DNA of 26,533 nucleotides, from the NCBI GenBank assembly GCA_038326165.1, contig JBBQJT010000052.1, positions 1-26,533 of the forward strand, in the 5' to 3' direction. The DNA comes from JAEUUM01 sp038326165. Its GTDB lineage: Bacteria > Bacteroidota > Bacteroidia > Chitinophagales > Saprospiraceae. Made by a program: the position numbers and the translations under genes. The notes beneath the pieces were generated by a model, which worked only from the letters and a program-made list of their open reading frames with translations, was not told where the DNA came from and ran no database searches. Shown here piece by piece: positions 1 through 6,900 of the stretch (positions are counted from its first letter, which is position 1; each line of letters begins with the position of its first letter).

Positions 1-709
1 ACACTACCCCTTGGCCCATCCTCAAAGCAACAGAAAGTGAAGAACTCAATCTGTCAGCCGATTTTTCATTCACCTCCAATCGATCAACCACCACTTCGAT
101 ATCATGGACTTTGAAGCGATCCATTTGCATATTGGGAACAATGTCCAACATCACTTTATCTACCCTTACCTTAAGAAATCCTTGTTTTCTTACTTGCTCG
201 AATAATTCTCGGTAGTGACCTTTCCTTCCACGGATCAAGGGAGCCAGTATGGAAATAGGTTTTGATGCCCATTGGGTGGTAATGGTTTCAAGCATCTGTG
301 ATTCGGTAAATCTGACCATTCTCTTTCCTGAAATATGTGAATGTGCTTCACCTATTCTGGCGTACATTAGTCTCAGAAAATCCAAAATCTCGGTTACCGT
401 GCCTACAGTTGACCGCGGGTTTTTGCTTGTTGTTTTCTGTTCAATGGAGATAACAGGACTGAGGCCGTTGATTTGCTCAACATCCGGACGTTCCATCGAT
501 CCCATAAACTGACGGGCATAAGAGCTGAAGGTTTCCATATATCTTCGCTGACCTTCGGCGTAAATGGTATCAAAGGCTAGAGAGGATTTACCACTGCCAC
601 TTAATCCAGTTAATACAACCAGTTGATTGCGTGGAATCAACAGGTCAATATTCTTTAAGTTGTGTTCCCGTGCGCCGATTATTTCAATATATTCTGGACC
701 TTCTACCAT
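1..709 (-). CDS. uvrA: UvrA, excinuclease ABC subunit A (N-terminal part; runs off the left edge)
   Basis: Damage-recognition ATPase of nucleotide excision repair; with UvrB it scans DNA and loads UvrB at lesions. I translated the minus strand from the ATG at 709-707. About 236 residues are present. The start reads MVEGPEYIEIIGAREHNLKN, the typical UvrA opening, followed by Walker A GLSGSGKSS (about residues 31-39) and the family block SSYARQFMGSMERPDVEQI. ISIEQK, NPRSTVGTVTEI, a LAPLIRGRKGHY segment and an IEVVVDRLEV segment follow, all at their usual UvrA places. The frame is open to base 1, so the zinc modules, signature and Walker B motifs and the second ATPase half lie outside the window. 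The start overlaps the stop of the upstream purine nucleoside phosphorylase gene in the string ATGGTAG (7 nt), which indicates co-transcription and probably translational coupling. Family assignment is secure. Confidence 0.96.
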   Translation of the reverse strand, partial: MVEGPEYIEIIGAREHNLKNIDLLIPRNQLVVLTGLSGSGKSSLAFDTIYAEGQRRYMETFSSYARQFMGSMERPDVEQINGLSPVISIEQKTTSKNPRSTVGTVTEILDFLRLMYARIGEAHSHISGKRMVRFTESQMLETITTQWASKPISILAPLIRGRKGHYRELFEQVRKQGFLKVRVDKVMLDIVPNMQMDRFKVHDIEVVVDRLEVNEKSADRLSSSLSVALRMGQGVV

Positions 710-1536
710 ATTTTGCCGTACTGTTCAATTGTGTTGATGAAAATATTGGAGAGCAAAGGTCCTCTTTCCCTGGCTATTTCCAAAACTGATTCTAAAGTAG
801 CGGGTTTTATCTTTTCAATTGGGAAACACATATTTGATATTAAAGAAATTGCTCCAACCCTCAAACCACAATGTCGAGCTACTAATACTTCTGGTACAGT
901 TGACATTCCCACTGCATCAGCTCCAATTATTCTTAAAAAATTATATTCTGCTGGAGTCTCTAAACTTGGCCCTTGCCATGAAATATAAACTCCCTTTGAA
1001 GTTTGTATTGTTGCTTTTTTTGCCATTTCATGAAATACTTCCTGAATCTTAGCATCATAGGCTCCAAGCATATCTGGAAATCGCAAACCCAATTTGTCGT
1101 CATTCGGGCCACGAAGTGGGTGTTCAACCATAAGATTGATGTGGTCAGTTATAACCATCAATTCACCAGTCTCAAAATTTGGATTCAAGCCTCCGGATAC
1201 ATTTGACAACAACAAAGTATTGATTCCCAATTCCTTTAGAACTCTAATAGGAAATGTAATCTGTTTCATGTCATATCCTTCGTAATAATGAAACCTGCCT
1301 CCCAATAGCACCACTTCTATTCCTGCAATTTTACCGAAAATGAGTTTATTCTGGTGTGACTCAACAGTTGATAATGCAAAATGAGGAATTTCATGATATT
1401 CTACCACTTCCACATCTGTCAAAGCAGATTCAATATCCGAGAGTCCAGTACCTGCTGAAATGCCAATTTGAGGTGTGCGTTTGATGGTATTCCGAATAGA
1501 TTGTGCTGCCTCCTGGACAGCTTGAAATATTTGCAT
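703..1536 (-). CDS. punA: Purine nucleoside phosphorylase, trimeric inosine/guanosine type
   Basis: Cytosolic enzyme that splits inosine and guanosine with phosphate into free base and ribose-1-phosphate (purine salvage). The 277-residue product has the length and motifs of the trimeric family: the phosphate-loop-like GISAGTGLSDI near residue 25, GRFHYYEGY (His83), SNVSGGLNPNFETGEL, and GPSLETPAEYNFLRIIGADA. The base-binding Glu is residue 193 and the Asn of SLISNM is residue 235; these correspond to Glu201 and Asn243 of human PNP. I chose the ATG at 1536; a TTG at 1545 would add three residues and overlap the mqnC stop as TTGA. It sits 5 nt after mqnC and overlaps uvrA by 7 nt, so the three genes look like one transcript. 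It is not the smaller MTAN-like futalosine hydrolase MqnB, although it shares the broad nucleoside phosphorylase fold. Confidence 0.93.
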   Translation of the reverse strand: MQIFQAVQEAAQSIRNTIKRTPQIGISAGTGLSDIESALTDVEVVEYHEIPHFALSTVESHQNKLIFGKIAGIEVVLLGGRFHYYEGYDMKQITFPIRVLKELGINTLLLSNVSGGLNPNFETGELMVITDHINLMVEHPLRGPNDDKLGLRFPDMLGAYDAKIQEVFHEMAKKATIQTSKGVYISWQGPSLETPAEYNFLRIIGADAVGMSTVPEVLVARHCGLRVGAISLISNMCFPIEKIKPATLESVLEIARERGPLLSNIFINTIEQYGKIW

Positions 1537-1541
1537 ATTGA

Positions 1542-2684
1542 TCAATCGACAATAAGTAATTCTTTATCCAAAACCTGCTGCATCACATTTTCGGGCAATT
1601 CACGGGGTTGATATTGCTGATCTCGCAGTTGGGGTATGAATCCAGCGTCTATAATAGCTTGTTGGATGCCATCCGCAGTAAAGCGAAAAGCTGCACCTGC
1701 TGCTGATACTACATTTTCTTCAATCATTATACTGCCAAAGTCATTGGCCCCTGAGTGCAGACAAACCTGAGCAACTTTTTTACCTACAGTCAGCCACGAG
1801 GCTTGAATATTTGTAAAATTAGGAAGCATGATTCTGCTCATTGCAATCATTCTTATGTATTCGTCACCCGAAACCTGATTGCGCGCTCTTTTCAATTTTT
1901 TAAGCAAGGTACCTTCATCTTGAAATGGCCAAGGAATAAAGGCAATGAACCCAACTGCGTCTTTTGGTTTCTCTGATTGGACTTGACGCAATAGCACCAA
2001 ATGCTCCATACGTTCATAATTGGTCTCCACATGACCGAACATCATGGTTGCAGAAGTGGTCAGTCCTACTTGGTGAGCAGCTCGCATGACATCTAACCAT
2101 TCTTGGCCTCCGCACTTACCCTTGGAAATCAATCGACGGACCCTATCATTGAGTATTTCTGCTCCAGCACCAGGCAATGAGTCAAGGCCTGCTTCTTTCA
2201 ATGCAGTCAAGACCTCAAAGTGGCTTAATTGTTCCAACTTGCTTATGTGGGCAATCTCTGGTGGACCCAAAGCGTGCAGTTTTAAGTTGGGGTAAATAGA
2301 TTTGAGTTCACGGAATAAATCGCAATACCACTTCAGACCAAGGTCAGGATGGTGTCCACCTTGGAGAAGCAATTGTTCGCCTCCTAGCAAAAACATCTCC
2401 TCTATTTTTTCCTTGTACTCTGCAATTGTTGTAATGTATGCTTCATCATGCCCCGGTCGGCGAAAGAAATTGCAAAATTTACAATTTGCAACACAGACGT
2501 TGGTTGTGTTCGAGTTGCGGTCAATGATCCAAGTAACCGTATTGCTAGGTACATGCTTTTGCCGTAATTTGTTGCCAACATACATCAATTCTGCAGTGGT
2601 AGCATTCTCAAATAAAAATACACCCTCTTCTATACTGAGATGTTCCAATTGCAGGGCGCGTTGTAATAAATCTTCTGTATTCAT
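1542..2684 (-). CDS. mqnC: Cyclic dehypoxanthinyl futalosine synthase (radical SAM, menaquinone synthesis)
   Basis: Radical SAM enzyme of the futalosine route to menaquinone; it cyclises dehypoxanthinyl futalosine. The 380-residue protein carries the 4Fe-4S/SAM motif CVANCKFC (Cys64, Cys68, Cys71) preceded by the MqnC-type WIIDRNSNTTNV. The blocks LPGAGAEILNDRVRRLIS, TTSATMMFGHVET and FIAFIPWPFQ are typical of MqnC and separate it from its sister MqnE. I chose the ATG at 2684. The frame extends upstream to a TTG at 2723, but a TACCTTTG promoter-like element lies at 2719-2712, so transcription probably begins after that point, and MNTEDLLQRA is the natural N-terminus. It heads the minus-strand unit mqnC-punA-uvrA and is divergent from the acyl-CoA dehydrogenase. 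Other mqn genes are not in the window. Function is confident. Confidence 0.94.
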   Translation of the reverse strand: MNTEDLLQRALQLEHLSIEEGVFLFENATTAELMYVGNKLRQKHVPSNTVTWIIDRNSNTTNVCVANCKFCNFFRRPGHDEAYITTIAEYKEKIEEMFLLGGEQLLLQGGHHPDLGLKWYCDLFRELKSIYPNLKLHALGPPEIAHISKLEQLSHFEVLTALKEAGLDSLPGAGAEILNDRVRRLISKGKCGGQEWLDVMRAAHQVGLTTSATMMFGHVETNYERMEHLVLLRQVQSEKPKDAVGFIAFIPWPFQDEGTLLKKLKRARNQVSGDEYIRMIAMSRIMLPNFTNIQASWLTVGKKVAQVCLHSGANDFGSIMIEENVVSAAGAAFRFTADGIQQAIIDAGFIPQLRDQQYQPRELPENVMQQVLDKELLIVD

Positions 2685-2711
2685 GATTAAATGATCCTTG
2701 TAGGATAATAA

Positions 2712-2719
2712 CAAAGGTA
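2712..2719 (-). promoter_or_regulatory. Probable -7 promoter element of mqnC-punA-uvrA
   Basis: On the minus strand this reads TACCTTTG, an exact match to the Bacteroidota -7 consensus TAnnTTTG. The ATG of mqnC lies 27 nt downstream, giving a leader of about 20 nt. No TTTG -33 element is found at the usual 19-21 nt; the nearest is about 27 nt upstream, so this is only a half-match. It supports the shorter mqnC start. Confidence 0.45.
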
Positions 2720-2777
2720 ACAAGTCAATGTTGAGAATTTAGGGAACAAAAAATAAAACCGATATCTTAGACAACAA

Positions 2778-2809
2778 TTTGAATTATTGAAGAGTTCTAT
2801 ATATCTTTG
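2778..2809 (+). promoter_or_regulatory. Promoter of the acyl-CoA dehydrogenase gene
   Basis: TTTG at 2778-2781 and TATCTTTG at 2802-2809 with exactly 20 nt between them. This is a full match to the Bacteroidota housekeeping sigma consensus TTTG-N19-21-TAnnTTTG. Transcription would begin about 5 nt later, inside the palindrome at 2810-2825, with a leader of about 40 nt before the ATG at 2857. Confidence 0.75.
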
Positions 2810-2825
2810 TAGCGAAATTTCGCTA
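2810..2825. promoter_or_regulatory. Perfect 16-bp palindrome at the transcription start (candidate operator)
   Basis: TAGCGAAATTTCGCTA is identical to its reverse complement over all 16 bases and begins immediately after the -7 element of the acyl-CoA dehydrogenase promoter. A dimeric repressor bound here would block initiation. TetR- or FadR-type regulators of fatty-acid breakdown use sites of this kind, but the regulator is not in the window and its identity is inference. The site has no spacer and is not followed by a T-run, so it does not look like a terminator. I did not notice a second copy in the window. Confidence 0.6.
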
Positions 2826-2856
2826 AACTATAATTCATCTACAAAATACTTATTTC

Positions 2857-4659
2857 ATGTCAACCGAAGCAGCTATTCAAAATGTCCTACTTGGCGGTCA
2901 ATTCATTATTCGAGATACACCGGCAGACCAAATGTTCATTCCTGAGCAATTTACTGAAGAACAACTGATGGTGAAACAGATGGCTGAAGATTTCATGAAA
3001 AACTCCTTTTACCCCGTTCAGGAAAAAGTTGAAAAAATGGAAGAAGGCGTGACAGTAGGATTGTTAAATACCGCTGCAGATTTGGGACTTTTGGGAACAC
3101 ACATGCCTGCTGCTTATGGCGGAACAGAGCTTGATACCAACACCAATACACTTATCAATGAGGTTCTTGGTGCAGCGAGCAGCTGGATTGTCAGTTATGC
3201 GGCACACACAGGAATAGGGATGTTGCCGATATTGTACTTTGGAACTGAAGCTCAGAAAGAAAAATACCTGCCACGACTTATAACTGGAGAATTAAAAGCT
3301 GCTTATTGCTTAACTGAACCAGACTCAGGCTCTGACGCACTGGCTGCAAAAACCAATGCCTTTTTGGATGCTGATGGACAACACTACACCATCAATGGTC
3401 AAAAAATGTGGATCACCAATGCAGGTTTTGCTGATGTTTTTATTGTGTTTGCAAAAATTGATGGTGACAAATTCACCGGATTTATTGTTGACAGAAATTT
3501 GCCTGGTGTAACTCTTGGTGCTGAAGAAGCTAAAATGGGAATTAAAGGATCATCTACCCGTCAAGTATTTTTTGAGAACGTGCAAGTTCCGACAGACGCG
3601 GTCTTGGGTGAAATAGGAAAAGGGCATAAAATTGCATTCAATGTACTCAACATTGGAAGATTCAAGTTGGCAGTTATGTGCATGGGAGGCTGTAAGCAGG
3701 TTATGAACATGAGCACGCAATATGCCAATGAACGAATTCAATTCAAAAAACCTATTGCAGAATTTGGTGCAATCAAGTACAAATTGGCTGAAATGGCAAC
3801 TCGATTGTATGCCACCGAAAGTACGATTTACAGGGTATCAAATCTTATGGAAAACATGAAAGATAGCCTGATGTCACAACAAATTCCTTATGAAGTGGCC
3901 ATCAATAAAGCGGCGGAAGAATACGCCATTGAATGTTCAATTCTGAAAGTTTATGGTTCAGAGATGTTGGATTACATAGTCGATGAAAATGTACAAATTC
4001 ATGGCGGTATTGGATTTTCAGAAGAATATCCTGCAGCCAGAGCTTATAGGGATGCCCGCATCAATAGAATATTTGAAGGTACAAATGAAATCAATCGGCT
4101 ATTGATTGTCGATATGATGTTGAAAAGAGCATTGGGTGGCCATCTTGATTTGGTTGGACCTGCGTGGGAAGTTCAAAAAGAATTGGCTTCAATGCCGTCA
4201 ATGGAACCCGTGACTGGTCGATTTGGGGAGGAATACAAAGCTGTAAAAGATTTTAAAAAAATAGTACTACTGGTAGCAGGATCAGCAGTCAAAATGCAAA
4301 TGGATGGCAAATTGAATTTGCAAGAGGAACAAGAAATATTAATGAATGTGGCAGATATCATTATGGATATGTATGTAGCCGAGTCATTACTACTTCGAGT
4401 TGACAGAAAACTATCTGACGGACATTTAGAGCATGAAGCAGCTGACGTTGCTATGCTTAAATTATTTATCAATGATACGACTCACCGAATTGCAAAAAAC
4501 GGAACTGACGCTTTGTGTTCATTTGCAGAAGGGGACTTGTTGAAGACATTCTTGATGGGCTTGAAACGATTTACCAAATATTCACCTCAAAATGTGCGAG
4601 ATCTCAGAAGGACTATTGCAGCTGAATTGATCAAATCAAATGGTTGGTGCTTCTCTTAA
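2857..4659 (+). CDS. Acyl-CoA dehydrogenase, long form with C-terminal extension (VLCAD/ACAD9-like)
   Basis: FAD enzyme that introduces the alpha-beta double bond into acyl-CoA in the first step of beta-oxidation. At 600 residues it is about 200 longer than short/medium-chain enzymes; the extra C-terminal helical domain (from about residue 430) is as in very-long-chain ACAD and ACAD9. Visible blocks: YGGTELDTNTN near residue 90, the flavin/substrate segment YCLTEPDSGSDA near 150, KMWITNAGFAD, ERIQFKKPIAEF, IHGGIGFSEEYPAARAYRDA, and RIFEGTNEINR, in which Glu407 aligns with the catalytic base of MCAD/VLCAD (YEGT/FEGT motif). Chain-length preference cannot be read from sequence. It stands alone, divergent from mqnC, behind a strong promoter with a palindromic candidate operator, which suggests regulation by a fatty-acid-responsive repressor. 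Family certain, substrate inferred. Confidence 0.93.
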   Translation: MSTEAAIQNVLLGGQFIIRDTPADQMFIPEQFTEEQLMVKQMAEDFMKNSFYPVQEKVEKMEEGVTVGLLNTAADLGLLGTHMPAAYGGTELDTNTNTLINEVLGAASSWIVSYAAHTGIGMLPILYFGTEAQKEKYLPRLITGELKAAYCLTEPDSGSDALAAKTNAFLDADGQHYTINGQKMWITNAGFADVFIVFAKIDGDKFTGFIVDRNLPGVTLGAEEAKMGIKGSSTRQVFFENVQVPTDAVLGEIGKGHKIAFNVLNIGRFKLAVMCMGGCKQVMNMSTQYANERIQFKKPIAEFGAIKYKLAEMATRLYATESTIYRVSNLMENMKDSLMSQQIPYEVAINKAAEEYAIECSILKVYGSEMLDYIVDENVQIHGGIGFSEEYPAARAYRDARINRIFEGTNEINRLLIVDMMLKRALGGHLDLVGPAWEVQKELASMPSMEPVTGRFGEEYKAVKDFKKIVLLVAGSAVKMQMDGKLNLQEEQEILMNVADIIMDMYVAESLLLRVDRKLSDGHLEHEAADVAMLKLFINDTTHRIAKNGTDALCSFAEGDLLKTFLMGLKRFTKYSPQNVRDLRRTIAAELIKSNGWCFS

Positions 4660-4767
4660 GTTCTAAATTAATAACCTAACAATAATTTTAAAACTGTTAT
4701 TAGGCTCATATATTAATATTACACCAGTATTTGTTTCATAAATAATTATGTTAAAATTGTAAAAATA

Positions 4768-4799
4768 TTTGAGAATACCAATTTGAACGTACATCTTTG
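4768..4799 (+). promoter_or_regulatory. Promoter of the cytochrome c peroxidase gene
   Basis: TTTG at 4768-4771 and CATCTTTG at 4792-4799, 20 nt apart. The -7 element differs from TAnnTTTG only in its first base. The spacing equals that of the acyl-CoA dehydrogenase promoter. The leader to the ATG at 4866 would be about 60 nt. Confidence 0.6.
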
Positions 4800-4801
4800 T
4801 C

Positions 4802-4830
4802 ATACAAATGTCATCCTCTACAATTTGTAT
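4802..4830. promoter_or_regulatory. Spaced 8-bp inverted repeat in the peroxidase leader (candidate operator)
   Basis: ATACAAAT at 4802-4809 and its exact reverse complement ATTTGTAT at 4823-4830 are separated by 13 nt. Their centres are 21 bp apart, two helical turns, as expected for a dimeric protein binding one face of the DNA. The left half lies 2 nt after the -7 element, so binding would occlude the transcription start. A weak AT-rich hairpin in the mRNA leader is the alternative reading. No T-run follows. Confidence 0.45.
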
Positions 4831-4865
4831 ATGATTTGTCCGTTTAAATTAAAATTCCTGATGTT

Positions 4866-6059
4866 ATGAAAAACATAATTCTACTGGTTTGCTTGTCAAT
4901 GAGTGTTTTTGTATCCTGTAATAAAGATCCGAAACTGAGTTTTAATTACTACAAAGACGGTCAGTATCAAATGATGTCCAAAACTTTGAATTTACCTGAA
5001 AAACCATTTGATTATCAGCCTAAATTAGCTGTTCATTTGGTTGCAGATTTTCTCAGACCTTCCGCTGTAAATTCTGATATGGCCACATTGGGTAGGGTCA
5101 TATTTTATGATAAAAAGCTTTCCAAAGATCAATCTATAGCTTGCGCAGGTTGCCACAAACAAGAATTGGCATTCAGTGATGATGTTGCTTTAAGTACAGG
5201 TGTGGAAGGTCGGCAAACAGCAAGAAATTCATTTCCTTTGGGATCCGTAGCAAATTTTGCTGCTTATTATGGAACAGAAACATTTGGCTCAGCAGGAATT
5301 CCATTCTTTTGGGACAACCGTGCTGGTACAGTTTCCGAACAGAGCAAAGCAACTTTCGGAAATCCGGACGAAATGGGCATGAAAATGTCAGATGTTACTG
5401 ATATGATCAACAAACTTGATTATTACGGGCCACTATTTTCAACTGCATTCGGCTCCACGTATGTTTCGGAAGAAAAAGTCCTCCAAGCTTTAACTCATTT
5501 TATCAATTCACTTATGTCCTGCGACAGCAAATTCGATAAAGCTGCAAATAAATTTTTCTCTGGAGGCAATGGCGGCTCCTTTGATTATGAGAATATTATG
5601 TCAAATAACAGTTTTTCAAGTTTTACCCAATCCGAAAACAAAGGAAAACAAATATATGTGAATAATTGTGCGTCATGCCATACTGTAGGTTTTGGAAGAC
5701 CTATACTGGTGAAAGCCAATAATGGTCTGGATGTTGTTTATACCGACAATGGAATCGGAAAAATAACAGGTCATCAAGCTGAAAATGGCTTGTTTAAGGT
5801 TCCTACTTTAAGAAATATCGCATTGACTGGACCTTATATGCATGATGGAAGATTCTCATCGCTCGAAGAAGTAGTTGAACATTACTCAACTGGGATAAAA
5901 AATCACCCAAATTTGAGTCAACAACTCAAGTCAAATGGTCAACCAAAATTAATGAATCTAAGCATCCAAGACAAGCAGGATCTTATTGCATTTTTAAACA
6001 CATTGACTGATGTTAATTTTGTGCAGCAGGCAAAATTTTCTGATCCTTTCAAGCAATAA
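4866..6059 (+). CDS. Dihaem cytochrome c peroxidase / MauG-family lipoprotein
   Basis: Predicted envelope-anchored dihaem peroxidase that reduces hydrogen peroxide with electrons from a cytochrome or quinol chain. The 397-residue protein starts with a lipoprotein signal peptide ending FVSC (lipid-bearing Cys about residue 18). It has two haem-binding motifs: CAGCH (Cys93, Cys96, His97) and CASCH (Cys268, Cys271, His272). TPYM-like GPYMHDGRFSSLEEVVEHY near residues 321-339 is the block around the Met/His haem ligands in this family, and TLGRVIFYDKKLSKD precedes the first haem as usual. A Ser/Asn/Gly-rich stretch (about 230-262) lies between the two cytochrome domains. It has its own promoter with an inverted repeat and is followed after 52 nt by an exported beta-rich protein, probably in the same transcript. 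Peroxidase versus MauG-like maturation activity cannot be separated here. Confidence 0.9.
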   Translation: MKNIILLVCLSMSVFVSCNKDPKLSFNYYKDGQYQMMSKTLNLPEKPFDYQPKLAVHLVADFLRPSAVNSDMATLGRVIFYDKKLSKDQSIACAGCHKQELAFSDDVALSTGVEGRQTARNSFPLGSVANFAAYYGTETFGSAGIPFFWDNRAGTVSEQSKATFGNPDEMGMKMSDVTDMINKLDYYGPLFSTAFGSTYVSEEKVLQALTHFINSLMSCDSKFDKAANKFFSGGNGGSFDYENIMSNNSFSSFTQSENKGKQIYVNNCASCHTVGFGRPILVKANNGLDVVYTDNGIGKITGHQAENGLFKVPTLRNIALTGPYMHDGRFSSLEEVVEHYSTGIKNHPNLSQQLKSNGQPKLMNLSIQDKQDLIAFLNTLTDVNFVQQAKFSDPFKQ

Positions 6060-6111
6060 GAATTATAAAGTATTCATTGGCAATTTCTTACATCTTATTC
6101 ACTCCTGAATT

Positions 6112-6891
6112 ATGAAATATACTTTCAGCTACATTGTTATGTTCTGCTGTCTCAATCTTGGAATTAGTCAGAGTATTATTTTGCCAAGTATCACGAGCTT
6201 TCCCAGTGGTTGGGGCAAAAACAATTTGGAATTGATAGCAAATGGTGGTTTATTTACAAGTAAGGGAATCTATTCAGGTCAACTGAACTACAATCCGATC
6301 AAAAACCTGTCATTGGAACTTTATGGTGGAGAGACAAGGACTGGAGAACTCCGTTCCTTCAAATCTACACCTGGCCCCAATCAATCAGAAGTAAACCACA
6401 ATCTCAGCAGTTTGGAATTTGGTGGTAAGGCATGGTACCACATACCAATGAAAGGCATGTATGGTATTGTAACAGGAATGGGATATGGTAATATTTCATC
6501 AAAAGTTAATGAAGAGAATAGTTCTGAGGCATTAATTAAAGCCCAGACAGGCAGTCTAAGCCTTTATCTTACTACAACGATGACCAGAACAACATTTTAT
6601 TTAGGCTTCGACTGGAAAATAACAAAAATAAACTCTTTTACAGCCCAGGGAAGTAGCCAATACATCAACAATGTAATTGGAAACAGATTGGCTGATCATT
6701 CAGTTACACAAGCCTTCTGCCCTACTATGGCCTTGAACTTTCAAGGAAGATATATCAACTGGGGAATGGCCTTAAGCGGATTCGCAGAAACTACCAAAAC
6801 CAATCTTAATTTCTCGAGTCAAACATTTCATTTCAACATTACTGTTCCTATTATTAGGTCAACAGTTAAGAAGATTGAGGCACCAAATTAA
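6112..6891 (+). CDS. Exported protein, probably a small outer-membrane beta-barrel, function unknown
   Basis: I do not recognise the 259-residue product as a named family. It begins with a Sec signal peptide (MKYTFSYIVMFCCLNLGISQ) and the mature part alternates polar and aromatic/hydrophobic residues in short strands (LSLELYGGETRTG, GGKAWYHIPM, SLYLTTTMTRTTFYLGFDWKI, INWGMALSGFAE, FHFNITVPII), which suggests a beta-barrel of about 8-10 strands. It lacks a C-terminal aromatic residue (ends EAPN), so a barrel is inference. It lies 52 nt after the dihaem peroxidase on the same strand with no terminator between, so the two are likely co-transcribed and may act together in the envelope. It ends 9 nt from the convergent TPR gene. 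Confidence 0.65.
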   Translation: MKYTFSYIVMFCCLNLGISQSIILPSITSFPSGWGKNNLELIANGGLFTSKGIYSGQLNYNPIKNLSLELYGGETRTGELRSFKSTPGPNQSEVNHNLSSLEFGGKAWYHIPMKGMYGIVTGMGYGNISSKVNEENSSEALIKAQTGSLSLYLTTTMTRTTFYLGFDWKITKINSFTAQGSSQYINNVIGNRLADHSVTQAFCPTMALNFQGRYINWGMALSGFAETTKTNLNFSSQTFHFNITVPIIRSTVKKIEAPN

Positions 6892-6900
6892 GCAGCATTA

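Noticed and set aside
662..988. A 108-codon plus-strand frame opposite punA.
   Set aside because: It is antisense to a clear enzyme gene, has no domain, signal peptide or promoter, and its composition mirrors the opposite strand.
703..1536. Purine nucleoside phosphorylase as the futalosine hydrolase MqnB.
   Set aside because: The motifs and 277-residue length are those of the trimeric inosine/guanosine phosphorylase; MqnB belongs to the shorter MTAN-like branch.
4669..4702. Inverted repeat TAATAAC...GTTATTA after the acyl-CoA dehydrogenase gene as a terminator.
   Set aside because: Only seven A/T-rich base pairs with a 20-nt loop and no following T-run; not convincing in AT-rich DNA.
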